From the NCBI GenBank assembly GCA_903813345.2, contig CAIIXF020000008.1:25034822-25098821 (forward strand): DNA of 64,000 bases, read 5' to 3'. The first letter of the stretch is position 1. Each line of letters starts with the position of its first letter. This DNA comes from Owenia fusiformis (lineage: Eukaryota; Annelida; Polychaeta; Sabellida; Oweniidae). Under the pieces are notes generated by a model, which searched no databases, had not been told where the DNA came from, and saw only the letters and a list, made by a program, of their open reading frames with translations. Below, piece by piece: positions 33,577 through 45,663 of the stretch. The position numbers and the translations under genes are program-made.

Positions 33577-36224
33577 TGTGACGATCCTTCAGATTACTTT
33601 GAGCATGGTAATGGAATTGCCTTGAAGGATTGTCACTTTGTTAAATTTCTTGCTCTTCACTCTTTACTTAATATTTCAAGAGTTATAAAATAATTTAAAT
33701 TCTGTAAAAGGGTAGTCTGTATTACTACTTTGGCTGTACTCTTAAAGTATTGTTAGAGTTTAATCATTTTACTCTATATTTATATTTAGGTTAACAACCT
33801 TCTCTTGTGTTTTTCTTGTAATATTATTTACAGGATTAATGTCAACATATATATTTTGTTCATAGTAAGATTTTAATGTGAAGGTTTTAGGCCAAGGTTC
33901 ATGTTTAATGTTATGTTACAAACTTTTTAGAAAGGGCAGTTGTCTGGGTTTGTTTCAAAATCCAAAGTGAGGCTTATTAAGCTTGATTTAAGTAAATAAG
34001 CACGTTTTAAGTAAATTGTCTTTTTCTGTGCTTTTACTATTCGAATTCAAGCCGGCCAGACATGGAAAACATTTTGTGGAATTTTAAACATTAAATCGTC
34101 ACTAAAATTGGATATTTCAATTGCCGCAGATAAACCAACTTAGGTGTACGAGTTGGTAAAGGTAATTGACTTGATTTAAGTTGTATTTTTGCAGAGTTCT
34201 AGTCTTTGAAAAGAAGTATCTGTGCACTTGATTTTTTCCTTAATTTTATTTATTTGCCTTGTGAACATCCCATGTTTAGATTGTCCCAGGGATTGTTAAG
34301 GAACATTTGACAAGGTTAACGCAAAGTTACACGCAGAGTTTTTGTCTTAAAGAACCTATGTAACTTATTAACCAGCGTCGAAAGCAAGTTCCCGGGGTTT
34401 CTTATGAAACCTTCTATACAACATCCCCACAGGGAATCGTTTAGGAATATTTGACAAGGTGTACGAAAAGTTACAGTCTTTACGAGCCTTATGTAACTTG
34501 CTCTAAACCAGAGTCAACTGCAAATTCCTGGTGTTCATAGACACCTCTATACGACACCCCCCCCCCCCATCCAGTTTGGGACTGTATTTAGTTTGTTCAC
34601 AGGGTAAATTTTATTGATACACTAGAAATACTCCTTTGTATATTTGTATGTTAAATTCTGGGTAATTTAAAGGTGAAATCCTGGGCTTTTGGGACCATTA
34701 TCAAACAACTGATCATCGAAGTACTTTTAAGGGTCATGGTCATTCGAAGCCCATTTTCGGACTTAAGACAACACCCCCCCCCCCTTCTAGTTTTCCATGT
34801 CTGGTCTAATTCTATGTTAACCACGTTCTAATTCATTATAGATACTAGAATACTTTTAAAATACTGTTTCCTGTTTGTTTGCCAATTGTGTCTGATAGTG
34901 GCAAAATGATGTTCCACTTTTCATGTGAGTAGTATAGAGAGCTGATTTCAACCACCAGGGATTATATAAAATTGCCCTGTTGAGTAACATTTTTGGAAAA
35001 AGACACATTTTAGGCTTTATTGCAAATTGTTTAACTGAACTTCCATTAGCTGTGCTGTTTTATGCATGTTTAGTTTGAGAGATTATTTACTCGATATACC
35101 ATCTCGACAGTACTGAATTGTGTAATGTTTGTGTAGATAAATAAATAGAAATAGAGTCGTTTTTATACATTGTATGAAAATCCACAGAATATCACTTCTT
35201 GTGTTCAATTTTTTATATATATGTTAGAAAATTCCCTCTCATTTTATCTAAAGTAGATTCTGGATTCAAAATAGATTCCGACTAAATTCCAGGTGACTTT
35301 AGTGATACTAACATTCAAGCAACAAGCTTTATCTTAGCTCATATTTGCTAAGGGCTTCTTTGAATAACAATCACTCACAATAAGTCATACATATATTTTC
35401 CCGGAAACTATGCAATAGTGCAGAGCTAAAGTACAATCCAGGATCTTACTTTCTTATTTAACCCTTCTCTTATTGATAATATTAGTGAGAATTTCATTCA
35501 CCCTGGTTCCAAGTCGTTACCCCAAACATCATTTACTTCCAATGTTTTATTACTTGCTTGTTTAAATGGTGTACAAGTAATATTATCCCCTGATGAGTTT
35601 GACAGACTCCTGATTTGAAATAGCCCAACTTTAATTCTTACAAACTTTCCCACTTTTATTGTGACCAGCGAGCTTAATATACAGCTTGAAGTCCATCGTA
35701 GCCCTCTAGTGGCTAGGACTTCCACCTGGTTATACTCACACCCTAACATTATACTTATTTGATACAACTGAACACTGGGCACATTCAGAATCTAGAGTCT
35801 GTTGCCATTTGCCTTTATGAGACATACAACTTACATTGAAAACTGACAAATCTTACTTAGTCTATATTCAGATTTTGTTATCCCGTAATTGTTATCCCGA
35901 AATTGTCCCACTTCATCCCAATTATTTTTATCCCAGAATTTATCCCTAAATTTTTATCCCAGAATTTATCCCTAAATTGTTATCCCTAAATTTATCCCTA
36001 ATTTATCCCTAAATTTTCATCGCAACATTTATCCCAATTTGATTCCATTTTGTTATGATACTGTGAACACGGATGTTGTTCAAATAAATAGGGATATACA
36101 TTTCAACTTTTACTTGAACTTGTCCCGAAACTAAGTTAATGAAAACATCAAATCAAACTATTGACTCTTAGACTGTATTCTGTTTACGACCCCCAAACCA
36201 CGCTACCACACGAGGGTCGTGACA
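33577..36224 (+). repeat. 5' long terminal repeat (2648 bp)
   Basis: Begins TGTGACGATCC and ends GGGTCGTGACA, a short inverted pair. The same sequence recurs at 41234-43880, and by eye the two differ only in the lengths of two C runs (12 versus 9 near 34557; 11 versus 13 near 34774). The first 60 bases can fold (GACGATCCTTCA with TGAAGGATTGTC). Near 35876-36038 it has a cluster of TTATCCC words. LTRs this long are unusual. The 94-residue minus-strand frame at 35498-35782 matches nothing I know. Confidence 0.95.
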
Positions 36225-36355
36225 GAAATGGTGGCCATTGTGGTGTGATGTAATACTTGACGTATTGACCCAAGCCCAATTTAACGCCATTACTTACGTT
36301 TATGCTAATTTTCACTCATTAATATTCAAAGCTAGATCATTAACTGTAATCAACA

Positions 36356-39300
36356 ATGCCGGAAAAGTCGGACATCTTTAATCTGGCAAAGCGCACCCCA
36401 TTAGCCGTGTCCGAATCCACTGAAAGACCCTTATCTAGCCAAAAATCGCAGGCGGAAGCTTTTGACACTATTATCCCCGGGTGGTTTGATGATTCTGAAG
36501 TTGTATTGGGCCATCAACACCTTAATGAACAAGAGTTGAAATTGGCTCAAGACGATACACTTCCACTTGAATCATCAGCAACTACACCACCCCCAATAAA
36601 GAGACCATCTTTTAAGGTTTCTCCGCCTGTCAAATTGACGCACATTCCTAAATTTCGGTTAGATATGCCTAGACAACTTCCCAAGGGTAGGTTGTTTAAT
36701 CCCCTGCTTAAAATGGTAAAGCAGGAGACTAAAGACCCAAAAAGTGACATGAATTTTGTATCTTCAAAAAATGGTGAAAAAAGTGTGAGTAGTAGAGGTG
36801 GGGCATATGAACCCCCCATAGCTGGTGCACCTGGGTCCCTTGAAAGGAAAACCTTGATGGGTGCTTATGGGGGAATGCCATCTAAAACACCTCCTTTAAA
36901 GCCTCTTCCAGCCTATGGAACAAGAGCTACTGCTAAACAAGCTTTTTCACCCCTCAGTTTAGCCCCCTATCTGAAAACGGATTTAGGGACTAATGATGAA
37001 AGAGTTTTACACCCTAAGTATGAAAGGAAAAGTGATTCTCAAATTGCTAAGTCCTCTGAATTGCGAAAGCCATTGGAAAAACTGTCAACAAGGGGAACAT
37101 TCCAATCTAGAAAACCCTTAGATGTTCAAACACCCCCTCATGCTTACCCTGGTAAGCCGTCCAGTACATCTACTCATACAGCTGGTAGAAAGTCTGGACA
37201 GGGTTTAATGACATCCACAAAGGTTTCTACTCATGGAACATCTGCAAGTCATGGCAGTTTTTCTGATTCAAACTCAAGCAAACATTCAATGCATACTTCT
37301 CCTCTATTACCAACTGCGAATCGGAAAAATGAACCACAGGGCTGGCCAAACAAATTTCAGTCCTCTCCATTTAGACCCTTACTTCCCCCAATTAAGATAA
37401 CTGACATTCCCAGATTTAGACCAAAGACCCCAGATTTCTCTCATCCCCGAAATTTGACACTGAAGTCCCCAATTAATGTCAAACAAGAGAGAAAAGATAA
37501 CTATACAAAGCCAAACTATGATTTGTTAGGTCATTCTAGCAAAATGGGAGTAGTAAAGGATGTGCAAGTCAACTACCAGGTTCCATCCCTTCCTCCGGTG
37601 CTACCAGTACCTCATGAGAGTGACATGCTCCAGGAAGCATATGGGAGTGAACTGTTAAAACAGACTTTGCAAAGCTCTTTACTGATCCCATCTGATAGAA
37701 TACCACTCTCAATGTGTAATGACCTTAAATACACAAGAGGTTTGCCTAAAGAGGCACTATCAGCTGATGAGTCAAATGATCTCCACAGGGATTTCCAGCT
37801 TCCAAATGCCCCTAAAGTAACAAAAGAGATTACTCAATTAAGTGAACCTAACCAGTTGAAACATGCTGAATTTCTAACTGACCAGAATGTTTCATACTCG
37901 GACATTAAGTCTAAAAGTTATGAATGTATGCATCAACCCGAAAGTACCCTTTGTAGACAAGATTTAAAGAGGCCTAATGATAGAGATTTATGTGAATCTA
38001 GTAAATTCCCTCCTTGCAAAATCCAAGTTGTTGATAAATCTGATATGTTCAGTTTATCAGACAAATCATCTCAAAGCACTGAGTTTTCTGCCAATTGCAG
38101 ACAGCCATATTGTCTACCCAAAAGTGTTGATCAAACATATGATTCACATTTAGAGACACGTTCATGGCTTGATGGTCAAATACCTGGCCATAACAGAAGT
38201 GCCTTGCCCTCCTATGAGATATCAGCCCAGGATGCTAGTAATGGGTACACACCTTGTCAACAATTCTCCTTCAAACAGAGGGTAAATGAGGTTTATACTA
38301 GATCCTCTGAAGCTGAATCACTATTCCCCTCTCCAGAATATGAAACCGCTGTTGACTTTTCTGACCCAGATTATGTCGGATATAGTATGAAATTCCCATC
38401 TTACCATACAAAAACTAGCCAAAGGCCATTTTACTATAGGAATAATACTGATGAGTATGAATCTGCTATGGAAAATAGTTTTCCAACCCTTAGATCTACA
38501 GTTATGAGTAGATCAAAAGAGAATCCAAGTTTCCCTGGTCTCTACAGACAGATTGAAAAACCCAATGATCTGTTTATATCCAGTCCTAATGCATCTGATC
38601 AGGAATCCTATACTGGAGTTGAAAAGCAAAGAAGAGGTACTTCGTTTTCTAGAAAGGAAATGAAAGCACCACTTTTCAATGGAAAGTGCAGTCTCTCAGC
38701 TTTTCTTATCCAATTTAGACTTGTCTCTAACATAAATGGTTGGACAGATGAAGAATCTGCCATCTATATGGTGAGGAGTCTTGAAGGAGAGGCTGTCAAT
38801 GTTTTAGATGATTTGGATGATGAAGACCTGCCAACCTTATCTAATATCATAAATGTCCTGAAAATTAACTATGAACCCCCTGAACAAAGTAACCATGCCC
38901 GTGCCGAGCTTAAACATAAGTTCAGGGGCAATAATGAGCCTCTCGAAAAGTTAGCCCATGATATAAGAAAATTGTCAAGGCAAGCTTTTGGGAAGTCAAG
39001 CATGTCAAAGAAGACAATTGATGACCTAGCTACACAGGCCTTCATTGATGCTTTGAATAATGAAGAACTGGAATCCAAGCTTTCTTTTTCTAACCCTAAA
39101 ACCCTCAATGAAGCTCTTGCCATGGCTTTACAATATGAGGCTTTCTTCAAGGGAAGAAAGAAGAGACTTGAAAGTTTCCAAGACCCTGGTATATGTGCTA
39201 CTCCAACTCCTGTTCAGGTTAACTCATCTACCTCATTATCTCTTTCTGAGAATGATGTGATGGAAATAGTTGAGCAAAAGATAGAGGCTTTAGCCAGAAA

Positions 39301-39508
39301 TCTGACTCAAACTATAACAAAGGAGAAACCTGATTCCAAACTGAAAAGAAAATACTGTAAAATATGTGACTCTGGAAGTCATTCAGTATTTGATTGTACC
39401 AAAAGACATCCAAACTCCAAAGTTCCTGGAGCCACAGTATGCTTCTATTGTGGCCAGGACACCCACTGTGTAAATGCCTGCCCCTCCCTTAAGGGTAGGT
39501 TGAGTTAG
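36356..39508 (+). CDS. Ty3/gypsy-type Gag polyprotein with long novel N-terminal region (1050 aa)
   Basis: Intact frame from ATG 36356 to TAG 39506-39508. Residues about 1-755 are rich in Ser, Pro, Lys and Thr with no domain I recognise. A motif PPVKLTHIPKFR (about residue 90) recurs as PPIKITDIPRFR (about residue 344), each followed by a VKQE-type stretch. Residues about 765-935 resemble the retrotransposon gag capsid of Ty3/gypsy elements (APLFNGKCSLSAFLIQF, YMVRSLEGEAVNVL, RAELKHKFRGNNEPLEKLA, FIDALNNEELESKL). Two CCHC zinc knuckles follow (CKICDSGSHSVFDC and CFYCGQDTHCVNAC). Such proteins assemble particles and package element RNA. The intact frame and near-identical LTRs suggest it is still expressed or only just inserted. 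The frame ends directly after the second knuckle, within a 20-bp perfect palindrome. Confidence 0.9.
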   Translation: MPEKSDIFNLAKRTPLAVSESTERPLSSQKSQAEAFDTIIPGWFDDSEVVLGHQHLNEQELKLAQDDTLPLESSATTPPPIKRPSFKVSPPVKLTHIPKFRLDMPRQLPKGRLFNPLLKMVKQETKDPKSDMNFVSSKNGEKSVSSRGGAYEPPIAGAPGSLERKTLMGAYGGMPSKTPPLKPLPAYGTRATAKQAFSPLSLAPYLKTDLGTNDERVLHPKYERKSDSQIAKSSELRKPLEKLSTRGTFQSRKPLDVQTPPHAYPGKPSSTSTHTAGRKSGQGLMTSTKVSTHGTSASHGSFSDSNSSKHSMHTSPLLPTANRKNEPQGWPNKFQSSPFRPLLPPIKITDIPRFRPKTPDFSHPRNLTLKSPINVKQERKDNYTKPNYDLLGHSSKMGVVKDVQVNYQVPSLPPVLPVPHESDMLQEAYGSELLKQTLQSSLLIPSDRIPLSMCNDLKYTRGLPKEALSADESNDLHRDFQLPNAPKVTKEITQLSEPNQLKHAEFLTDQNVSYSDIKSKSYECMHQPESTLCRQDLKRPNDRDLCESSKFPPCKIQVVDKSDMFSLSDKSSQSTEFSANCRQPYCLPKSVDQTYDSHLETRSWLDGQIPGHNRSALPSYEISAQDASNGYTPCQQFSFKQRVNEVYTRSSEAESLFPSPEYETAVDFSDPDYVGYSMKFPSYHTKTSQRPFYYRNNTDEYESAMENSFPTLRSTVMSRSKENPSFPGLYRQIEKPNDLFISSPNASDQESYTGVEKQRRGTSFSRKEMKAPLFNGKCSLSAFLIQFRLVSNINGWTDEESAIYMVRSLEGEAVNVLDDLDDEDLPTLSNIINVLKINYEPPEQSNHARAELKHKFRGNNEPLEKLAHDIRKLSRQAFGKSSMSKKTIDDLATQAFIDALNNEELESKLSFSNPKTLNEALAMALQYEAFFKGRKKRLESFQDPGICATPTPVQVNSSTSLSLSENDVMEIVEQKIEALARNLTQTITKEKPDSKLKRKYCKICDSGSHSVFDCTKRHPNSKVPGATVCFYCGQDTHCVNACPSLKGRLS

Positions 39509-39522
39509 CTTGCAAGCTAACT
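39503..39522. repeat. Perfect 20-bp palindrome across the gag stop codon
   Basis: AGTTAGCTTGCAAGCTAACT is its own reverse complement and includes the TAG stop. It could form a hairpin in the RNA at the terminator. Confidence 0.9.
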
Positions 39523-41233
39523 TGCATGAATGTATCTGTATAGTAAATCCAAGCCACCACAGGTACATCATAAAAAGAGTGGCTGGTGAAACGATATGTG
39601 TTTGATGTGAATGTAAGAGAAAAAAAACTAATTTTATTTTTCTTTACTGAAGCATTCCTGTCCCATTCCTGATGTTTCTCATCTTATGTCTACCAGATGT
39701 CCTGAGCTGTTGAAGCTTTGATTCCTGATAAGCTTAAACTACAATGCTCAGTGGTAGTGATGACATGACCACAGACAGGGCATTATTTGATTGTCGATAT
39801 GTTCTGGATTACCAGTGACCTGCTTTACTCAAGCAATGGGGTTCACTGTGAACATTGGCCTGATCAACCAATGCTTACAGACATGAAGCCTGTTTACGCT
39901 TTGAGGAACAGGTCTATTGGAATCCAAAGGACATTTCAATATTATAGTTTTGTCCCTGCTTCTGTTTAAATGAGGTGGATCAACTTGTGACCCCCTGGGG
40001 GGTGAGTGCCACGATGGACAAGAGCTCTGTCCATTTGTTTCATCGAAGTGTTTCCCTACTACTGACTGTAGGTTCCCCGCATACCCCCAGTTCCACTTTC
40101 AAGCAACTGTTCCAGCTTGTGACCCCATCCACTGCAATGGATGTGCCCATCAAGTTTGAATCCAACCTCAACTCACTAACTGCCTTTTGTACTAAAAGGG
40201 CAATGGTGACTGAATTTGAATCATTTCCAGTACAAATGTTATGAGATATTATCTGAATCCTTCCATTTGGAAACTGTTTGTGAAAGGATATATCTTGAAG
40301 ATACGTTTGATTGATTCAAATTCATTTGACAACCCTTTACTTTTTGGCCAATTCATATCACATGTGTGATATTCAAAATTTATAATTGTACTATGTGATT
40401 AACCAGTCTTATTTCCAGGACTGTAACACTTTTATTCCAGCCCAGCATGAACCAAGTGATGACCTTCAACCTAATGAACATTGTACACTATGCTATATAA
40501 AAGTAATCTGAACTGATGAACACTATCATGATTGCTGTTCGATTAAAGTGACTTATTTGGTGTACCCAATGAAGCAACGATATTGGGAGCCACTCTTAAT
40601 ATTGACATTGAGAATTAAAGCTTATGAACAGAGACATGTACCCTATACTTATAAGAATTGATTCTGCAGCTTTGTGATGACTCTGCATTTTGAGGAAGGA
40701 CACAAAGAATGGCTGACAATCTCAATTTTATGTTGTACTAAAGACCATGCCAAATACTAAACACATTCCCCTGTTATAGTTGGAACCCAGTGACAATGAC
40801 TATATCATCAATGAATGTGATGGTAAGAACGCATGATAAACATAGTGCAGAGATTATGGATATTACTTCAACCCGTCACAAGAACCATGACCTACAAGAG
40901 AAAGATGAAAGACACTGATGCTGCTAGAGACATTTCTTGTAATTAAACGTGATTGTTCATAAGATTATGCTAGCCTTTTTATGTTATGTATTTCAGTTGA
41001 GAAATCGAGAAAAGTGTAAACTAACATTGTATTTGATTTAGACTTATGTTTATTAAGTAGTAAACTGATTATACATTAAAACCTTATTGTGTATATATTT
41101 TTATCAATTCCTTTACTAAGTACTATGTTGTAAATGATGTTTGAAATGCTTACTTTAGGTAATGTGTTTATATATGATTTTGCAGCTTTATAATTTCATA
41201 GTTCGAGGACGAACTATTTTTAAAGGGGAGCAG
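39509..41233 (+). other. Retrotransposon 3' interior without recognisable pol
   Basis: About 1.7 kb with only short open frames (the longest, 39975-40244, 89 aa, matches nothing known to me). No YXDD reverse transcriptase motif, DTG/DSG protease or integrase zinc motif was noticed in these frames. The last bases before the LTR (AAAGGGGAGCAG, 41223-41233) are a plausible polypurine tract. Confidence 0.7.
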
Positions 41234-43880
41234 TGTGACGATCCTTCAGATTACTTTGAGCATGGTAATGGAATTGCCTTGAAGGATTGTCACTTTGTTA
41301 AATTTCTTGCTCTTCACTCTTTACTTAATATTTCAAGAGTTATAAAATAATTTAAATTCTGTAAAAGGGTAGTCTGTATTACTACTTTGGCTGTACTCTT
41401 AAAGTATTGTTAGAGTTTAATCATTTTACTCTATATTTATATTTAGGTTAACAACCTTCTCTTGTGTTTTTCTTGTAATATTATTTACAGGATTAATGTC
41501 AACATATATATTTTGTTCATAGTAAGATTTTAATGTGAAGGTTTTAGGCCAAGGTTCATGTTTAATGTTATGTTACAAACTTTTTAGAAAGGGCAGTTGT
41601 CTGGGTTTGTTTCAAAATCCAAAGTGAGGCTTATTAAGCTTGATTTAAGTAAATAAGCACGTTTTAAGTAAATTGTCTTTTTCTGTGCTTTTACTATTCG
41701 AATTCAAGCCGGCCAGACATGGAAAACATTTTGTGGAATTTTAAACATTAAATCGTCACTAAAATTGGATATTTCAATTGCCGCAGATAAACCAACTTAG
41801 GTGTACGAGTTGGTAAAGGTAATTGACTTGATTTAAGTTGTATTTTTGCAGAGTTCTAGTCTTTGAAAAGAAGTATCTGTGCACTTGATTTTTTCCTTAA
41901 TTTTATTTATTTGCCTTGTGAACATCCCATGTTTAGATTGTCCCAGGGATTGTTAAGGAACATTTGACAAGGTTAACGCAAAGTTACACGCAGAGTTTTT
42001 GTCTTAAAGAACCTATGTAACTTATTAACCAGCGTCGAAAGCAAGTTCCCGGGGTTTCTTATGAAACCTTCTATACAACATCCCCACAGGGAATCGTTTA
42101 GGAATATTTGACAAGGTGTACGAAAAGTTACAGTCTTTACGAGCCTTATGTAACTTGCTCTAAACCAGAGTCAACTGCAAATTCCTGGTGTTCATAGACA
42201 CCTCTATACGACACCCCCCCCCATCCAGTTTGGGACTGTATTTAGTTTGTTCACAGGGTAAATTTTATTGATACACTAGAAATACTCCTTTGTATATTTG
42301 TATGTTAAATTCTGGGTAATTTAAAGGTGAAATCCTGGGCTTTTGGGACCATTATCAAACAACTGATCATCGAAGTACTTTTAAGGGTCATGGTCATTCG
42401 AAGCCCATTTTCGGACTTAAGACAACACCCCCCCCCCCCCTTCTAGTTTTCCATGTCTGGTCTAATTCTATGTTAACCACGTTCTAATTCATTATAGATA
42501 CTAGAATACTTTTAAAATACTGTTTCCTGTTTGTTTGCCAATTGTGTCTGATAGTGGCAAAATGATGTTCCACTTTTCATGTGAGTAGTATAGAGAGCTG
42601 ATTTCAACCACCAGGGATTATATAAAATTGCCCTGTTGAGTAACATTTTTGGAAAAAGACACATTTTAGGCTTTATTGCAAATTGTTTAACTGAACTTCC
42701 ATTAGCTGTGCTGTTTTATGCATGTTTAGTTTGAGAGATTATTTACTCGATATACCATCTCGACAGTACTGAATTGTGTAATGTTTGTGTAGATAAATAA
42801 ATAGAAATAGAGTCGTTTTTATACATTGTATGAAAATCCACAGAATATCACTTCTTGTGTTCAATTTTTTATATATATGTTAGAAAATTCCCTCTCATTT
42901 TATCTAAAGTAGATTCTGGATTCAAAATAGATTCCGACTAAATTCCAGGTGACTTTAGTGATACTAACATTCAAGCAACAAGCTTTATCTTAGCTCATAT
43001 TTGCTAAGGGCTTCTTTGAATAACAATCACTCACAATAAGTCATACATATATTTTCCCGGAAACTATGCAATAGTGCAGAGCTAAAGTACAATCCAGGAT
43101 CTTACTTTCTTATTTAACCCTTCTCTTATTGATAATATTAGTGAGAATTTCATTCACCCTGGTTCCAAGTCGTTACCCCAAACATCATTTACTTCCAATG
43201 TTTTATTACTTGCTTGTTTAAATGGTGTACAAGTAATATTATCCCCTGATGAGTTTGACAGACTCCTGATTTGAAATAGCCCAACTTTAATTCTTACAAA
43301 CTTTCCCACTTTTATTGTGACCAGCGAGCTTAATATACAGCTTGAAGTCCATCGTAGCCCTCTAGTGGCTAGGACTTCCACCTGGTTATACTCACACCCT
43401 AACATTATACTTATTTGATACAACTGAACACTGGGCACATTCAGAATCTAGAGTCTGTTGCCATTTGCCTTTATGAGACATACAACTTACATTGAAAACT
43501 GACAAATCTTACTTAGTCTATATTCAGATTTTGTTATCCCGTAATTGTTATCCCGAAATTGTCCCACTTCATCCCAATTATTTTTATCCCAGAATTTATC
43601 CCTAAATTTTTATCCCAGAATTTATCCCTAAATTGTTATCCCTAAATTTATCCCTAATTTATCCCTAAATTTTCATCGCAACATTTATCCCAATTTGATT
43701 CCATTTTGTTATGATACTGTGAACACGGATGTTGTTCAAATAAATAGGGATATACATTTCAACTTTTACTTGAACTTGTCCCGAAACTAAGTTAATGAAA
43801 ACATCAAATCAAACTATTGACTCTTAGACTGTATTCTGTTTACGACCCCCAAACCACGCTACCACACGAGGGTCGTGACA
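41234..43880 (+). repeat. 3' long terminal repeat (2647 bp)
   Basis: Copy of 33577-36224 with the same ends, TGTGACGATCC and GGGTCGTGACA, differing by eye only in two poly-C lengths. Confidence 0.95.
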
Positions 43881-44029
43881 CATGCATGCATATTAAATTG
43901 CTGACATGATTGTTTAAGTATGTATCTACAATGACTGCATGCAAAAAATGACAAAGAGTTAAAAAATATTGGCATTCAAATTGTGTCTAACTATAGGAGT
44001 ACTATATAGAAGAATGTACAGGGAGAACA

Positions 44030-44580
44030 AGAGCAGTGCGGGCTTGACACAGAAAGCAAGATGGCCCCCAAAATGTTAATCAGCTGTCTTACCATGTAAA
44101 ATATGTAAAATTTCAAGCAAATCAATTAAGTGGTATCGCAATGACAAGATTTATCTAACAACTTCCAAAATGGCCTTGCAATGTAGCATGTGTAAAAATA
44201 TGTAAATCTGTAAAAAGTGGTTTTCTTGGAATCGCGATGGCAAATTTTATCTAAAAACTTCCAAAATGGCCGCCAGAATGCAAGATGGCCACCGAAAAGT
44301 TTATTAGCTCTAGAACTTCTTTTCATGTAACATGTGTAAAAATTTGAAATAAATCCGTTGTGTGGTTTCCCGAAATCGTGATGACAAGATTAATAAAAAA
44401 AACTTTCAAGATGGCCGTCAGAATGCAAGATGGCCACCGAAAAGTTAATCACATCTAGAACTTCTTACCATGTAACATGTGTGAAAATTTGAAGTAAATC
44501 CATGAAGTGGTTTTCCTGGTATTGTGCTGACAAGAAAAATGAGAGACCACCCACCCGCCAAGCTGAGGACAATATTGTAC
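44030..44580 (+). repeat. Tandem CAAGATGGCC repeat family, copy 1
   Basis: About five 105-110-bp units with the phrases CAAGATGGCCACCGAAAAGT, AACTTCTTACCATGTAACAT and TGTGTAAAAATTTGAA, ending at GTACCTTTTTTAGGTAC. The same family lies inverted at 61195-61740. Not coding. Confidence 0.75.
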
Positions 44581-44804
44581 CTTTTTTAGGTACGATAAAA
44601 ATACACATCATATGACGTCATAATAAAGGCAAATGAGTTAATTTGCATATGAGCTAATTGCATATTTATAGCTTCATTATGATACAAATATCAATTTGAG
44701 TCGACGGATAATGAGTGGAATATGCCTAATAATGTATTAAATCTATTATTTAGAAATATGTAAGCACTTGTGTCAAAGGGAAAAAGGGTAGGGTGCTTCC
44801 TCTG

Positions 44805-44915
44805 GTGTGTCTGAGCGTTAACATCTGCAGCCTAATCAGCAGCCTAGTCAGGCTAAGCGATGGGGGCCGTAACCACGAGGTTGCGAGTTCGAGACGCGTG
44901 TGCTCTTTGCGTTTA
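44805..44915 (+). repeat. tRNA-like SINE candidate
   Basis: GTGTCTGAGCGTTAACATCT resembles an A-box of the Leu/Ser type and GGTTGCGAGTTCGAGAC is a good B-box. No sound acceptor stem was found, so I call it tRNA-derived rather than a tRNA gene. Confidence 0.4.
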
Positions 44916-45663
44916 TTCATTTAACGATATTCAAATGATTGCTATGGAAACTGGCATTTGACACTATTTGTAACACAATTGACACTCGGATTCAAGTGTA
45001 TTTTTAAAGGTTGAGTAGTAAGCTTTACAACGGTACCTTATTTGTGCCTTTTCCTCTCGTTTGTATAAATCTCATCTTCCGACCTTCATTCTTGTAGCCT
45101 AACCATACGGTGTTAAAACAATTATTTCTCAAAATTCAATAAACCTATCATTTCAATATTACGTAGGAATGATAAGTGAATCTTGGTCAATCTTTATAAA
45201 TTATAGGACATTTTCTAGAAGGTTCCAATAATATAAAAAAACACATTCCAATTAGTATATGTGAAATGTGAGAGATTTTTCTGTTTTTTCTGGGTTTGTA
45301 AGGGTTAAAAAGGTTTTCTTTGTTAAAACAATTTTATTATCTAGGAAAAACAATATCCAATAGTGGTCAAGCTACATTTTATAAAAATAAGACCTCAACT
45401 TTAAGAAATAAGTTTTTAGTTATACACTCATGAATTAAAGGGGGTGGGGTAGGGGGTATGTTTGATTTAATTTTTACATTGTTCCACTACTTCGATTTTG
45501 GTAGATTTTTGGTATGTATTTCAAGGTTAATTAACTAACCTAATTTGAAAACGATTGCAATTTGTTTTGGGTTAAGCTTATTTTTTCATTAGTTTGACTG
45601 GCCTATATTGGAAGTATTAAATTAAAAAGATGGTAATCTTTAGCAATAACCCGATGACAAGAT

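Larger units (their letters stand above)
33577..43880 (+). mobile_element. Gag-only LTR retrotransposon, 10.3 kb, recently inserted
   Basis: Two almost identical LTRs flank a 5.0-kb interior with one long gag ORF and no recognisable protease, reverse transcriptase, RNase H or integrase. The direct flanks CATG (33573-33576 and 43881-43884) or, overlapping by one base, ACATG fit a 4-5-bp target duplication. A purine tract (AAAGGGGAG) precedes the 3' LTR. The region after the 5' LTR (GAAATGGTGGCCATTG) may hold the primer site, but I cannot assign a tRNA. The design fits non-autonomous TR-GAG elements that depend on a relative's polymerase. Confidence 0.88.

Noticed and set aside
35498-35782. 94-residue minus-strand frame present in both LTRs
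   Set aside because: Identity between copies reflects LTR identity, not selection. No family resemblance.
39787-40244. Possible remnants of pol after gag
   Set aside because: Short frames without protease, reverse transcriptase or integrase signatures. I leave the region as noncoding interior.
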